DNA from: Virgisporangium aliadipatigenens
Lineage (GTDB): Bacteria > Actinomycetota > Actinomycetes > Mycobacteriales > Micromonosporaceae
Direction: 5' to 3'
Assembly: GCF_016863615.1 (NCBI RefSeq)
Contig: NZ_BOPF01000049.1
Span: 1-64,000 of the forward strand
Length of the DNA: 64,000 nucleotides
The notes beneath the pieces are model-generated. The model was given only the letters and a program-made list of their open reading frames with translations, did no database searches and was not told the DNA's origin. Made by a program: the position numbers and the translations under genes. This document shows, in pieces, positions 18,017-25,659 of this stretch. The number at the start of each line of letters is the position of its first letter. Position 1 is the first letter of the stretch.

Positions 18017-18384
18017 GCCTTGTTCTCCAGCTTCGCGCGGATCGCGTCAGCGGTCGGGTCGAGGTTCTTGTCGGCGTAGCGGGAGTACAACCACGCGATG
18101 ACGAACGTCGACACGAACTGCAGCAGCCCGAAGATCAGCGCGACGTTGATGTGGCCCACGATCTTGGTGTCCATGAACCCGCGCGCGTACGCGGAGAGGA
18201 TCACGTAGAGCGCGTACCAGAGGAAGAAGGCGGCGGTCATCGGGAAGACGAAGCCGCGCAGCGCCTTGCGCAGCTTGGCGAACTCGGGGCTGGCCTCCAC
18301 CGCCACGTAGTCGGCGGCGGTGGGTGGGCCGGTCACCTGCGGTTGATCCACCGTATTGGCGGAGTCGGTAGCCATGGATACCAC
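18013..18384 (-). CDS. DUF485 membrane protein, YjcH-like symporter partner
   Basis: The 123-residue protein has two transmembrane helices (about 47-67 and 80-102) and the DUF485 signature SPEFAKLRKALRGFVFP followed by FFLWYALYVILSAYA. DUF485 proteins accompany ActP-type symporters and may be subunits or assembly factors. Its stop codon overlaps the symporter start (ATGA), indicating translational coupling. Confidence 0.9.
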   Translation of the reverse strand: MVSMATDSANTVDQPQVTGPPTAADYVAVEASPEFAKLRKALRGFVFPMTAAFFLWYALYVILSAYARGFMDTKIVGHINVALIFGLLQFVSTFVIAWLYSRYADKNLDPTADAIRAKLENKA

Positions 18385-18518
18385 CTGTCGGGTGTGAGGG
18401 GGTGCGGGGTTGACTTCCTGCGCACGGTAGGAAAGCCGTGCGTACCCCCTCAGCCGTCCCGGTCAGGCGGTGCGCCGAGCGGACGCAGGTGTGCGCCCAG
18501 TGGGACAGGTCACACCGT

Positions 18519-19022
18519 TCAGCGCAGGCCGTGGTAGCGGCCCCGGTGGTGGATCAGCGGCTCCCCGGGGGCGGCGGGCTCGACCGTCTCGACGGTGCCG
18601 TCGACCAGCAGGCCCCAGCCGAGTGCGCGGGCCTCCGCGAGGCGGCAGCCCGCCCAGGTCACCGGTCGTGCCGGCACCGGCCCGTAGGGCGTCTCCCGCC
18701 AGTTCTCCTGTTTGAACAGGCCGCCCGGCGCCGGCATGAGGCCCGCGAAGCGGTCGGCGAGTTGGGTGTCGCCGCGTTCGAGCACGGTGACCGCGAAGAC
18801 GCCGGCCGTCTCGATCGCCGTCCACAGGTCGCTCTCGTCGTCGAGGTGTCCGAGCAGGTGCGCCGGATCGCCGTCGACGACGAGCGTGGAGGAGACGGTC
18901 AGGCCGGCCGGACCGGGCGCGGTCCACAGCGTGACCCCCGCCGGCAGCCGGCCGCGCAGGCGGCGCACCGGTGAGCGTTCGCCCTCCGGCGTGGCGAAGG
19001 GGTCCGTCGAGTGGATCGTCAT
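18519..19022 (-). CDS. Flavin reductase-like FMN-binding protein
   Basis: The 167-residue protein matches the flavin reductase-like split-barrel domain: a conserved strand (AGVTLWTAPGPAGLTVSSTLVVDGDP), FAVTVLERGDTQLADRFAG in the middle, and the closing half ending HHRGRYHGLR. Such proteins reduce FMN with NAD(P)H or serve as flavoprotein subunits. The start ATG is 10 nt downstream of the ABC permease stop codon, so it may be the last gene of that transcript. Its specific partner oxygenase is not in the window. Confidence 0.82.
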   Translation of the reverse strand: MTIHSTDPFATPEGERSPVRRLRGRLPAGVTLWTAPGPAGLTVSSTLVVDGDPAHLLGHLDDESDLWTAIETAGVFAVTVLERGDTQLADRFAGLMPAPGGLFKQENWRETPYGPVPARPVTWAGCRLAEARALGWGLLVDGTVETVEPAAPGEPLIHHRGRYHGLR

Positions 19023-19032
19023 GACCTGATTG

Positions 19033-20628
19033 TCACCGCCGCGGGATGACCGCCTGCAGGATCTCCGGTGCGCGTCCGTCGAGGGTGACTCCGGCGACCA
19101 CCGTTCCCACCACGAGCAGGCCGCCGCCGAGCCCCAGGCCGAGGAGCAGCGTCAGGGCACCCGCCAGTTTCAGCATCAGCAGTGGAACGGACAACGCACC
19201 GCCGATCACCACTGTGCCCAGCGAGGCGAGCCCGCGCATCCCGCCGGTGCCGGCGCTCATGGCGAACGGGTTGGAGCTCTCCGGCAGCGCGTACGGCAGG
19301 AAGACCGAGAGCATGACCGCGATCGCGCTCGCGGCGCCGTAGGCGAGCACGGCCACGCCGAGCGCGGACAGGACCTGCCCAGCCGCGCCCGTCAGCAGGC
19401 CGATGACCGTGATCGACACCAGCAGCGGCGGCAGCACGAGCAGCCCCACGGCGGTCAACCGGGCGGCGACCTCGGTGCGGCCGGGGACGCCCGCGAGGAC
19501 GTTCGCGGCGTACGAGGAGCCGTCGAAGCCGAACTGGTTGGCCAGCACCGCACCCAGGTACGAACCGGAGAAGACCACCGCCATCGCCAGGCTCGGCCCG
19601 CCGCCGCTGATGCGCAGTACCAGCGGCAGCACGACGGCCACCATCACCAGCACCGTCAGGCTCGAACGCCGGCGCGGCTCGCGCACCCAGTACCGCCACT
19701 CGCGGGCCACCAGCCCGGCGAACGTGCCGCGCGGCAGCCACCGCAGCGGCAGTGGCACCAGCCCACCGGCCGCCTTGGCCGGCGGCGGCTTGCGGGCGGA
19801 CTCCCCCGCCCCGCCGAGCATGGCGCCCGGCAGCCGCACCGCCCACCAGAACAGCAGCAGCCCGATGGCCAGCACGGTGATCCCGGTCCGGGCCACGGCG
19901 GCCGGCCAGTCGCCGGCGGCCACGTCGGCACCGATCGCGTACGGCGCCCCGAACGGCGTCCAGGCCAGCGCCTGGGCGACCTGTTCGAGGCGGGCGAAGC
20001 CGAGTGACTGCGCGAGCGAGGCACCGGCCAGTTGCAGGGGACCCAGGCCGGCGGCCAGCACGGCGAGGATGAGCACCGCCCGGTCCCTGGTGCGGCGGGA
20101 GCGCAGGGCGGTGGCCAGCGCGGTGGTGACCGCACGGCTGGCCGCTACGCACAGGGCGAGCGCCAACAGCGTTCCCACAAAGGCGGTGAGGGCCGCACCC
20201 GGACCGCCGCGGACGGCGGCGGCGAGGACCAGGCCCTGGGTCGCGAACAGGGTCATCAGGGGTGGAACGCCGACCAGCGCGGCGGCCGTCAGGCCCGGCA
20301 CCAGCACGCGGCGCGGCAGCGGCAGCAGCGCGAACCGGGCCGGGTCGAGCGTCTCGTCCACCCCGAAGACCAGCAACGGCATGAGCACCCAGCCGAGCAC
20401 CAGGAAACTGCCGCCGAGCACCGCCATCACGAACGCCTCGCGTTCCCGGGTGACGGCCGTGGCGGCGAAGTATCCGAACCCGAGGATCGAGAACCAGAGG
20501 CCGCCCAGGATGCCGAGTACGGCGACGGCGATCTTCCACCCGCCGCCCCGGAACGAGTTGCGCAGCAGCCGCAGCTTCAGCCGGACGAACATCCCCGTGC
20601 CGGGCAGGGCGTATCCGTCTACAGCCAC
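19033..20628 (-). CDS. ABC-2 type exporter permease
   Basis: The protein of about 531 residues is highly hydrophobic with roughly 12 membrane segments, preceded by a cytoplasmic start (RLKLRLLRNSF). I place the start at GTG 20628, inside the end of the ATPase gene, with GGAG 5 nt upstream; an ATG at 20592 is the alternative. Composition and the adjacent ATPase indicate an ABC-2-like exporter. The substrate is unknown. The two genes overlap by 10 nt. Confidence 0.8.
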   Translation of the reverse strand: MAVDGYALPGTGMFVRLKLRLLRNSFRGGGWKIAVAVLGILGGLWFSILGFGYFAATAVTREREAFVMAVLGGSFLVLGWVLMPLLVFGVDETLDPARFALLPLPRRVLVPGLTAAALVGVPPLMTLFATQGLVLAAAVRGGPGAALTAFVGTLLALALCVAASRAVTTALATALRSRRTRDRAVLILAVLAAGLGPLQLAGASLAQSLGFARLEQVAQALAWTPFGAPYAIGADVAAGDWPAAVARTGITVLAIGLLLFWWAVRLPGAMLGGAGESARKPPPAKAAGGLVPLPLRWLPRGTFAGLVAREWRYWVREPRRRSSLTVLVMVAVVLPLVLRISGGGPSLAMAVVFSGSYLGAVLANQFGFDGSSYAANVLAGVPGRTEVAARLTAVGLLVLPPLLVSITVIGLLTGAAGQVLSALGVAVLAYGAASAIAVMLSVFLPYALPESSNPFAMSAGTGGMRGLASLGTVVIGGALSVPLLMLKLAGALTLLLGLGLGGGLLVVGTVVAGVTLDGRAPEILQAVIPRR

Positions 20629-21374
20629 GCCAGCTCCGCACCCGTGGCGGTGCGGCCGCCGACCACCTCGACGAACACGTCCTCCAGCGGCCGGCCGGCG
20701 CAGACCTCCTCGACGGTGCCGACGCGGCGGATCCGGCCCTCGGCCATGATCGCGACGTGGCTGCAGAGCTTCTCGACGACGGCCATCACGTGGCTCGAGA
20801 AGATCACCGTGCCGCCGCCGCCGACGTAGCGGTGCAGGATGTCGCGGATCAGCGCCGCCGACACCGGATCGACCGCCTCGAACGGCTCGTCCAGCACCAG
20901 CATCCGCGGGGCGTGCAGCAGCGCGCAGGCCAGGCCGATCTTCTTCTTCATGCCGGCCGAGTAGTCGACGACGAGCGTGCGACCGGCGCGGGCCAGGTCG
21001 AGGACGTCGAGCAGGTCGCGGCTGCGTTCGGCGACCACGTCGCGGGGCATCCCGCGCAGCAGGCCGGTGTACTCCAGCAGCTCGGGCCCGGTGAGCCGGT
21101 CGAACATCCGTACCCCGTCGGGCAGCGTGCCGAGCGCGCGCTTGGCGGCCAGCGGGTCGTGCCACACGTCGCGACCGAGCACCTCCGCACTGCCCTGGTC
21201 GGGGCGCAGCAGCCCGACGGCCATGCTGAGCGTGGTGGTCTTACCGGCACCGTTGGGCCCGAGCAGCCCGTAGAACGAACCGGCCGGCACGGCCAGATCG
21301 ACCCCGGCCACCGCGAGCACCCCGTCGAACCGCTTGACCAGACCTCTTAGCACGAGCGCGGGGGATTCGGTCAC
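20619..21374 (-). CDS. ABC transporter ATP-binding protein
   Basis: The 251-residue nucleotide-binding subunit has a Walker A motif GPNGAGKTTT (about 39-48). The signature loop is diverged (YSAGMKKKIGLA in place of LSGGQ), as in many ABC-2 exporters, and is followed by Walker B MLVLDEPFEAVD and the H-loop in FSSHVMAVVEKL. It should drive the membrane protein encoded immediately downstream. The GTG start at 21374 lacks a ribosome binding site, but a TACTTT box sits 6 nt upstream. Confidence 0.92.
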   Translation of the reverse strand: MTESPALVLRGLVKRFDGVLAVAGVDLAVPAGSFYGLLGPNGAGKTTTLSMAVGLLRPDQGSAEVLGRDVWHDPLAAKRALGTLPDGVRMFDRLTGPELLEYTGLLRGMPRDVVAERSRDLLDVLDLARAGRTLVVDYSAGMKKKIGLACALLHAPRMLVLDEPFEAVDPVSAALIRDILHRYVGGGGTVIFSSHVMAVVEKLCSHVAIMAEGRIRRVGTVEEVCAGRPLEDVFVEVVGGRTATGAELAWL

Positions 21375-21380
21375 GTTCCG

Positions 21381-21386
21381 AAAGTA
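21381..21386 (-). promoter_or_regulatory. -10 box of leaderless ABC operon promoter
   Basis: TACTTT on the minus strand ends 6 nt before the GTG start at 21374; no Shine-Dalgarno sequence is present. Confidence 0.35.
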
Positions 21387-21446
21387 TGCGAATGCTCAAG
21401 AGCGTGCGTCATCCGATGGGATTAGCTACTCATCGTTATCTATCGG

Positions 21447-22907
21447 TCACAATCTGAGAGCATCTGGGGAGTGCAGGCGGAGCATGATCCCGTTGACGCC
21501 CGCCGGCACCCGGTCCCGCGTCGCCAGCGACACCAACACCATCACCAGGAACGACAACGGCACCGTCCACGCCGCCGGCTGCGCCACCAGCGGCTGCGCC
21601 CACCCCGACGGCGGGCCCGCCAACACCGTCCACAGCACCGCGCAGACCGCCGCGCCCCCACCGGTCACGATCCCGGCCGCCGCGCCCGGCGCCGTCAACC
21701 CGCGCCACCAGATCCCCAGCACCAGCAGCGGACAGAAACTCGACGCCGCCACCGCGAACGCCAACCCCACCACCGTCGACACGTCCAGCGCCGACACCGG
21801 CAGCGCCAACGCCATCGGCACCAGCCCCGCCACGACGCTCGACAGCCGGAAGTCGCGCACCGAACCGCGACCCAGCACATCCGTCGACAGCACGCCCGCC
21901 ACGCTCGTCAACAGCCCGCTGGAACTCGACAGGAACGCCGCGAACGCACCGGCCGCCACGAGCGCGCTCAACAGCCGCGCGCCGAACCCGTCACCGAGCA
22001 TCGCCTCCGGCAGCACCAAAACCACCGTGTCCGTGCGCCCACCCTCGGCCAGTTCCGGCGTGTACACCCGGCCCAACGCCCCGTACAGCGTCGGCATCAG
22101 GTAGAAGAGCCCCACCAGGCCCAGCACCACGAGCGTCGTGCGGCGCGCCGCCTGCCCGTCCGGGTTGGTGTAGAAGCGCACCAACACGTGCGGCAGCCCC
22201 ATCGTCCCGAGGAACGTCGCCAGGATCAGCGAGTACGTGCTGAACAGGCTCTCGCTGCCCGGCACCAGCCAGTCCAGGGCGTCGTGCCCGGCGATCGCCG
22301 GCCGCCCGTCCGACTGCCACGCCATCAGCAGGAACATCACCGGCAGCGCCAACGCCGTCAGCTTCAACCAGTACTGGAACGCCTGCACGAAGGTGATCGC
22401 CCGCATGCCGCCGAGCGCCACGTTCGCGGTCACCACCCCGCCCACGACGACGGCACCCAGCCAGTAGGGCGCACCGGTCACCGTCTCCAGGGTCAGCCCC
22501 GCCCCCTGCAACTGCGGCACCAGGTACAGCCATCCGATGAACATCACGAACAGCGTCGCCAGCTTGCGCAGCTTCCGGGAGGCCAGCCGCAGTTCGCAGA
22601 AATCCGGCAGCGTGAACGCCCCCGACCGGCGCAGCGGCGCCGCCACGAACAGCAGCAGCGCCAGATACCCGGCCGCGAAGCCGACCGGGTACCAGAGCAC
22701 GTCGACGCCGTTCTTCAGCACCAGGCCGGCCACGCCGAGGAAGCTCGCCGCCGACAGGTACTCGCCGGAGATCGCCGCCGCGTTCCAGCGCGGGCTCACG
22801 CTCCTCGACGCGACCAGGAAGTCGGAGGTGGTGCGCGCCAGGCGCAGCCCGTATGCCCCGATGGCGACGGTCACCAACGTCACCAGCACGACCGCCGCCA
22901 GGGTCAT
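21447..22907 (-). CDS. Sodium/solute symporter, second SSS paralogue
   Basis: The 486-residue SSS symporter starts at the ATG at 22907, which overlaps the upstream gene by 4 nt. It shares the family signature SVSPRWNAAAISGEYLSAASFLG and GLPHVLVRFYTNPDGQAARR with the ActP-like protein at 16370-18016, so the two are paralogues. The N-terminal region (LLDFLVASR-type) and the shorter C-terminus differ, suggesting a different carboxylate or other solute. Confidence 0.88.
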   Translation of the reverse strand: MTLAAVVLVTLVTVAIGAYGLRLARTTSDFLVASRSVSPRWNAAAISGEYLSAASFLGVAGLVLKNGVDVLWYPVGFAAGYLALLLFVAAPLRRSGAFTLPDFCELRLASRKLRKLATLFVMFIGWLYLVPQLQGAGLTLETVTGAPYWLGAVVVGGVVTANVALGGMRAITFVQAFQYWLKLTALALPVMFLLMAWQSDGRPAIAGHDALDWLVPGSESLFSTYSLILATFLGTMGLPHVLVRFYTNPDGQAARRTTLVVLGLVGLFYLMPTLYGALGRVYTPELAEGGRTDTVVLVLPEAMLGDGFGARLLSALVAAGAFAAFLSSSSGLLTSVAGVLSTDVLGRGSVRDFRLSSVVAGLVPMALALPVSALDVSTVVGLAFAVAASSFCPLLVLGIWWRGLTAPGAAAGIVTGGGAAVCAVLWTVLAGPPSGWAQPLVAQPAAWTVPLSFLVMVLVSLATRDRVPAGVNGIMLRLHSPDALRL

Positions 22908-23299
22908 GGTTTGCGGTCCACCAGTTCCGTGAACTCGTGCTCGGTCCGCTCGGACAGCCACACATACGTGGCGCCCACCCCGAAGAGAAACGGATACGCC
23001 AGCACGCCCAGCAGCAGCCACGGCAGCGCGATCCCGAACGGCCGCACCGCCGCCAGCGACGGCGCCACCGCGAACAGCAGCGGCAGCCCGCCCAGCCCGA
23101 TCGCCACCACGGCCGCCATGCCCAGCGCCAGGCTCAACTGGGTGCGCATCAGGCCGCGCAGCACCGCCTCACCGACGCCGCTCTGCTCCTGGAGCTCGGC
23201 ACGCACCTGACCGGCCCGCCGGTCGCGCGCGGCGTCGGCGAGCACCACCCGCACCCGCTGGGGAGGATCCTGCGAGGGCTCGACCGCCATGCCGGGCAT
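22904..23299 (-). CDS. Two-helix membrane protein paired with SSS symporter
   Basis: The 131-residue protein has a charged N-terminal region (about 1-50) and two transmembrane helices (about 53-75 and 90-113), ending in a short charged tail. It is positioned exactly like DUF485 genes are relative to ActP symporters, with a 4-nt ATGA overlap into the symporter. The sequence is not obviously DUF485. A partner role is inferred from position. Confidence 0.75.
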   Translation of the reverse strand: MPGMAVEPSQDPPQRVRVVLADAARDRRAGQVRAELQEQSGVGEAVLRGLMRTQLSLALGMAAVVAIGLGGLPLLFAVAPSLAAVRPFGIALPWLLLGVLAYPFLFGVGATYVWLSERTEHEFTELVDRKP

Positions 23300-23315
23300 C
23301 CTCGCAGGAGGCCAC

Positions 23316-23355
23316 CCCTTTGTCAGATCCCCGGTTCAGCCCTTTGTCAGATCCC
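23316..23355. repeat. Two-copy direct repeat at the end of the sigma-linked gene
   Basis: The 16-mer CCCTTTGTCAGATCCC occurs at 23316-23331 and again at 23340-23355, with a 24-bp period. The second copy encodes the last codons of the neighbouring gene (DLTKG); the first lies just past its stop. It looks like a local duplication that left the stop codon between the copies. Confidence 0.7.
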
Positions 23356-24574
23356 AGAGCCGGCGCGAACCGTCGGGCTCCGTCCACCAGACGTACGGGC
23401 GGGTCAGGTTCCCCGGCTCCGGGTGGTTCCACATGCCCTTGATCTCGCCGGTCGACAGGCGGAACCACGCGTTGGCCCCGATGTCCCACAGCAGCCAGCC
23501 GTCCGGCCCCCGGCCGATCACGCCGCCCGACACGATCGTCACCTGTTCCAGGGGAACTCCCAGCGAATACAGCTTGCCCTCGTAGTCGCTCGCGAGCGCA
23601 CCGTTCGCACCGTCGTTGGCCACGCACAGCCACAGCCCGCACCGCAGCGGCCCGGCCCCGTTGTCGAACGCGCTCGGCAGCCGCCGGTCCGGATCGGTGC
23701 CGGTGAGGTCCACGATCTGCGTGCCGCCGGCGATGCCGTTCTGCACGTCGGCGGTGCGCACCGCGTAGTCGTGCCCGACGACCGTGGCCCCGCGCGCCGC
23801 CGGCACCTCGACGGGCTCCGAACCCGCGGTCAACGGCATCCGGTACACCGCCCCCGACTCGGTGCTCCACCACAGGTAACGCGAGCCGACCGCGAACCCG
23901 GTGATCAGCGCCTTCGCCCCCCGCACCTCCGCCACCTGCACCGCGGCGAAGTCGGTGTACGGGGCGTACCACAGCCGGGCGTACGGCTCCGCGTCGAAGG
24001 AGCGGTTGTGCGCGTACCAGCCGATCCCGGCGCCGCCCCACACCACCGGCTGGTAGGCGAACTTCTCCACCGAGTCGGCGTCGCCGAGCGTCGCCCGCTT
24101 CTCCGCCGTGCCGGCGTCGATCAGCATCGGCACACCGCGGTCGTTGCCGACCAGCGGCTGAACGACCACCACGCCGTTGATCGTCCCGGCCGGCAGATAA
24201 TGCTGCCCGCCGGCGAGACTCGGCGGCAGCTTCAGGGGCTTGTTCCCGACGGTCCCCTCCTTCGCCCGCTCGGCCGGCAGCGGCGGCCGGTCGGCCGGAG
24301 TGCTCGCCGCCGGGCCGTTCGCGACCGGCGGCGCGTCGAACGCCGCGTCGCCGGACGGCCGCAGGACGAGCGCCGCCGCCGACAGCACCAGCACCGCCGC
24401 CACGGCCGACACCCCGGTCGCCGTCGTGCGCCGCCGCACGATGCGCCGCTGCCGGTCGCGCACCGCCGCGTAGAAGTCCGGCTCCGGAGCCGGAGCCAGT
24501 TCGGCCGCCGCACCGAGGGTGCGCGCCAGTTCGTCGTCCATCGTCGCCCGCGTCACCGGGTCCTCCGCGTTCAT
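23336..24574 (-). CDS. Membrane-anchored putative anti-sigma partner
   Basis: The 412-residue protein starts at the ATG at 24574, overlapping the sigma factor stop by 4 nt. A cytoplasmic N-terminus of about 50 residues precedes one transmembrane helix (about 51-71) and a large extracellular region rich in Trp, Gly and Tyr, with spaced WW/YxxW-like segments that suggest a beta-propeller. The topology and the overlap with a sigma gene fit an anti-sigma factor or sensor that holds the SigE-type sigma. No zinc motif (HxxxCxxC) is present, so it would not be a ZAS-type anti-sigma factor. The role is inferred. Confidence 0.7.
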   Translation of the reverse strand: MNAEDPVTRATMDDELARTLGAAAELAPAPEPDFYAAVRDRQRRIVRRRTTATGVSAVAAVLVLSAAALVLRPSGDAAFDAPPVANGPAASTPADRPPLPAERAKEGTVGNKPLKLPPSLAGGQHYLPAGTINGVVVVQPLVGNDRGVPMLIDAGTAEKRATLGDADSVEKFAYQPVVWGGAGIGWYAHNRSFDAEPYARLWYAPYTDFAAVQVAEVRGAKALITGFAVGSRYLWWSTESGAVYRMPLTAGSEPVEVPAARGATVVGHDYAVRTADVQNGIAGGTQIVDLTGTDPDRRLPSAFDNGAGPLRCGLWLCVANDGANGALASDYEGKLYSLGVPLEQVTIVSGGVIGRGPDGWLLWDIGANAWFRLSTGEIKGMWNHPEPGNLTRPYVWWTEPDGSRRLWDLTKG

Positions 24575-25068
24575 GACCGGGCCGCCCGCGCGACCGGGAT
24601 CCAGTTCTGCCGCAACTTGTCCAGCCCGCGCGCCGCCTGGCTGCGCACCGTCACCCGCGAGACGCCGAGCAGCGCACCGATCTCCTCGTCCGTGAGCTGC
24701 TCGTAGTAGCGCAGGACGAGCACCGCCCGCTGACGCGGCGGCAGATGACCGAGCGCGCGCCACAGCCCCGCGTCGCCGTCGGCGCGCTCCAGCGCCGCAT
24801 CCGTATATCCCTTTTCGGGAACGTCGTCCACGATGCGTTCCCGCCGTGCCCGGCGCCACCAGCTGATGTGCAGGCGGGCCATGGTCGTTCGCACGTAACT
24901 CTCGGGGTCCGCCTTGTGGCGCACGCGTGACCAGGAGGCGCCCAGCCGGGCCAGCGCCTCCTGGGTCAGGTCGGCGGCGTCATGGGCGTTGCCGCTCAGG
25001 ACGTAGCCGTAGCGCAGCAGCGCGGCGGAACGGGACCGCACGAAAGTCTCGAAACCGTCCGCCTCCAC
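24571..25068 (-). CDS. SigE-family ECF-type RNA polymerase sigma factor
   Basis: The protein of about 165 residues has region 2 (FVRSRSAALLRYGYVLSGNAHDAADLTQEAL) and region 4 with a helix-turn-helix (LTDEEIGALLGVSRVTVRSQAARGLDKLR), the order and spacing of the actinobacterial SigE family. I place the start at GTG 25068, because GAGGGG lies 6 nt upstream and the length then fits the family. The open frame extends upstream with no coding signal. It is translationally coupled to the membrane protein downstream, which is the likely regulator. Confidence 0.88.
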   Translation of the reverse strand: MEADGFETFVRSRSAALLRYGYVLSGNAHDAADLTQEALARLGASWSRVRHKADPESYVRTTMARLHISWWRRARRERIVDDVPEKGYTDAALERADGDAGLWRALGHLPPRQRAVLVLRYYEQLTDEEIGALLGVSRVTVRSQAARGLDKLRQNWIPVARAARS

Positions 25069-25313
25069 AGCCACCCCCTCGCCATCTCCCGACGCACGAG
25101 GGGGCCGATCTGTTGCATGCCCCTCCGCAGGGCACACGGCGAGCGCTATCGAGGAGGTCTTCGTCAACGGCCCCACGATCCGGAAGAACCTGCGCGGGCG
25201 TGCGGCCACCCACATCGCACACGGCGTAACGGACGAGGGGCGAAAGCTGACAGTGGCTTCGTCTACTTCGTCGATCAGCTATCGGCATATCCGATCACAG
25301 CATGGGAGCGGTC

Positions 25314-25658
25314 ATGAACAAGCCACAGGAGATCGATGAAGTGACCGGTCTCAGCGTCGCCGAGATGGAGGCGATCGCCGAAGACCTCTACGAGCACCGG
25401 CAGGAACCCGACGGCCCGGAGGTGCCGGTGGAGCACGCCCCCGAGATCCGTTCGGTGGTATCGGTACGGTTCAGCCGACGCGAACTCGACGACATCGCCG
25501 CGGCCGCGCGCGCGGCCGACCAACCGCTGTCCACCTACATTCGCAACGCCGCCCTCACCGCGGCAGTCACGGTAGACCTCGAGGCGGCGCACAGGGCACT
25601 GCACGCCGCCACCCAGGCGCTCGGACGGTTGGGGCGCAGTCTCGGTAGCGCCGCCTGA
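25314..25658 (+). CDS. Ribbon-helix-helix-type antitoxin-like protein
   Basis: The 114-residue protein starts at ATG 25314 with GGGAG upstream. An acidic N-terminus (1-45) precedes a ribbon-helix-helix-like segment at about 48-83 (SVVSVRFSRRELDDIAAAARAADQPLSTYIRNAAL), as in CopG/MobC-type proteins, then a short helical tail. Such proteins are DNA-binding antitoxins or mobilisation accessories. No toxin gene is next to it: the downstream gene is convergent DUF4173, one base away. Confidence 0.7.
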   Translation: MNKPQEIDEVTGLSVAEMEAIAEDLYEHRQEPDGPEVPVEHAPEIRSVVSVRFSRRELDDIAAAARAADQPLSTYIRNAALTAAVTVDLEAAHRALHAATQALGRLGRSLGSAA

Positions 25659-25659
25659 A

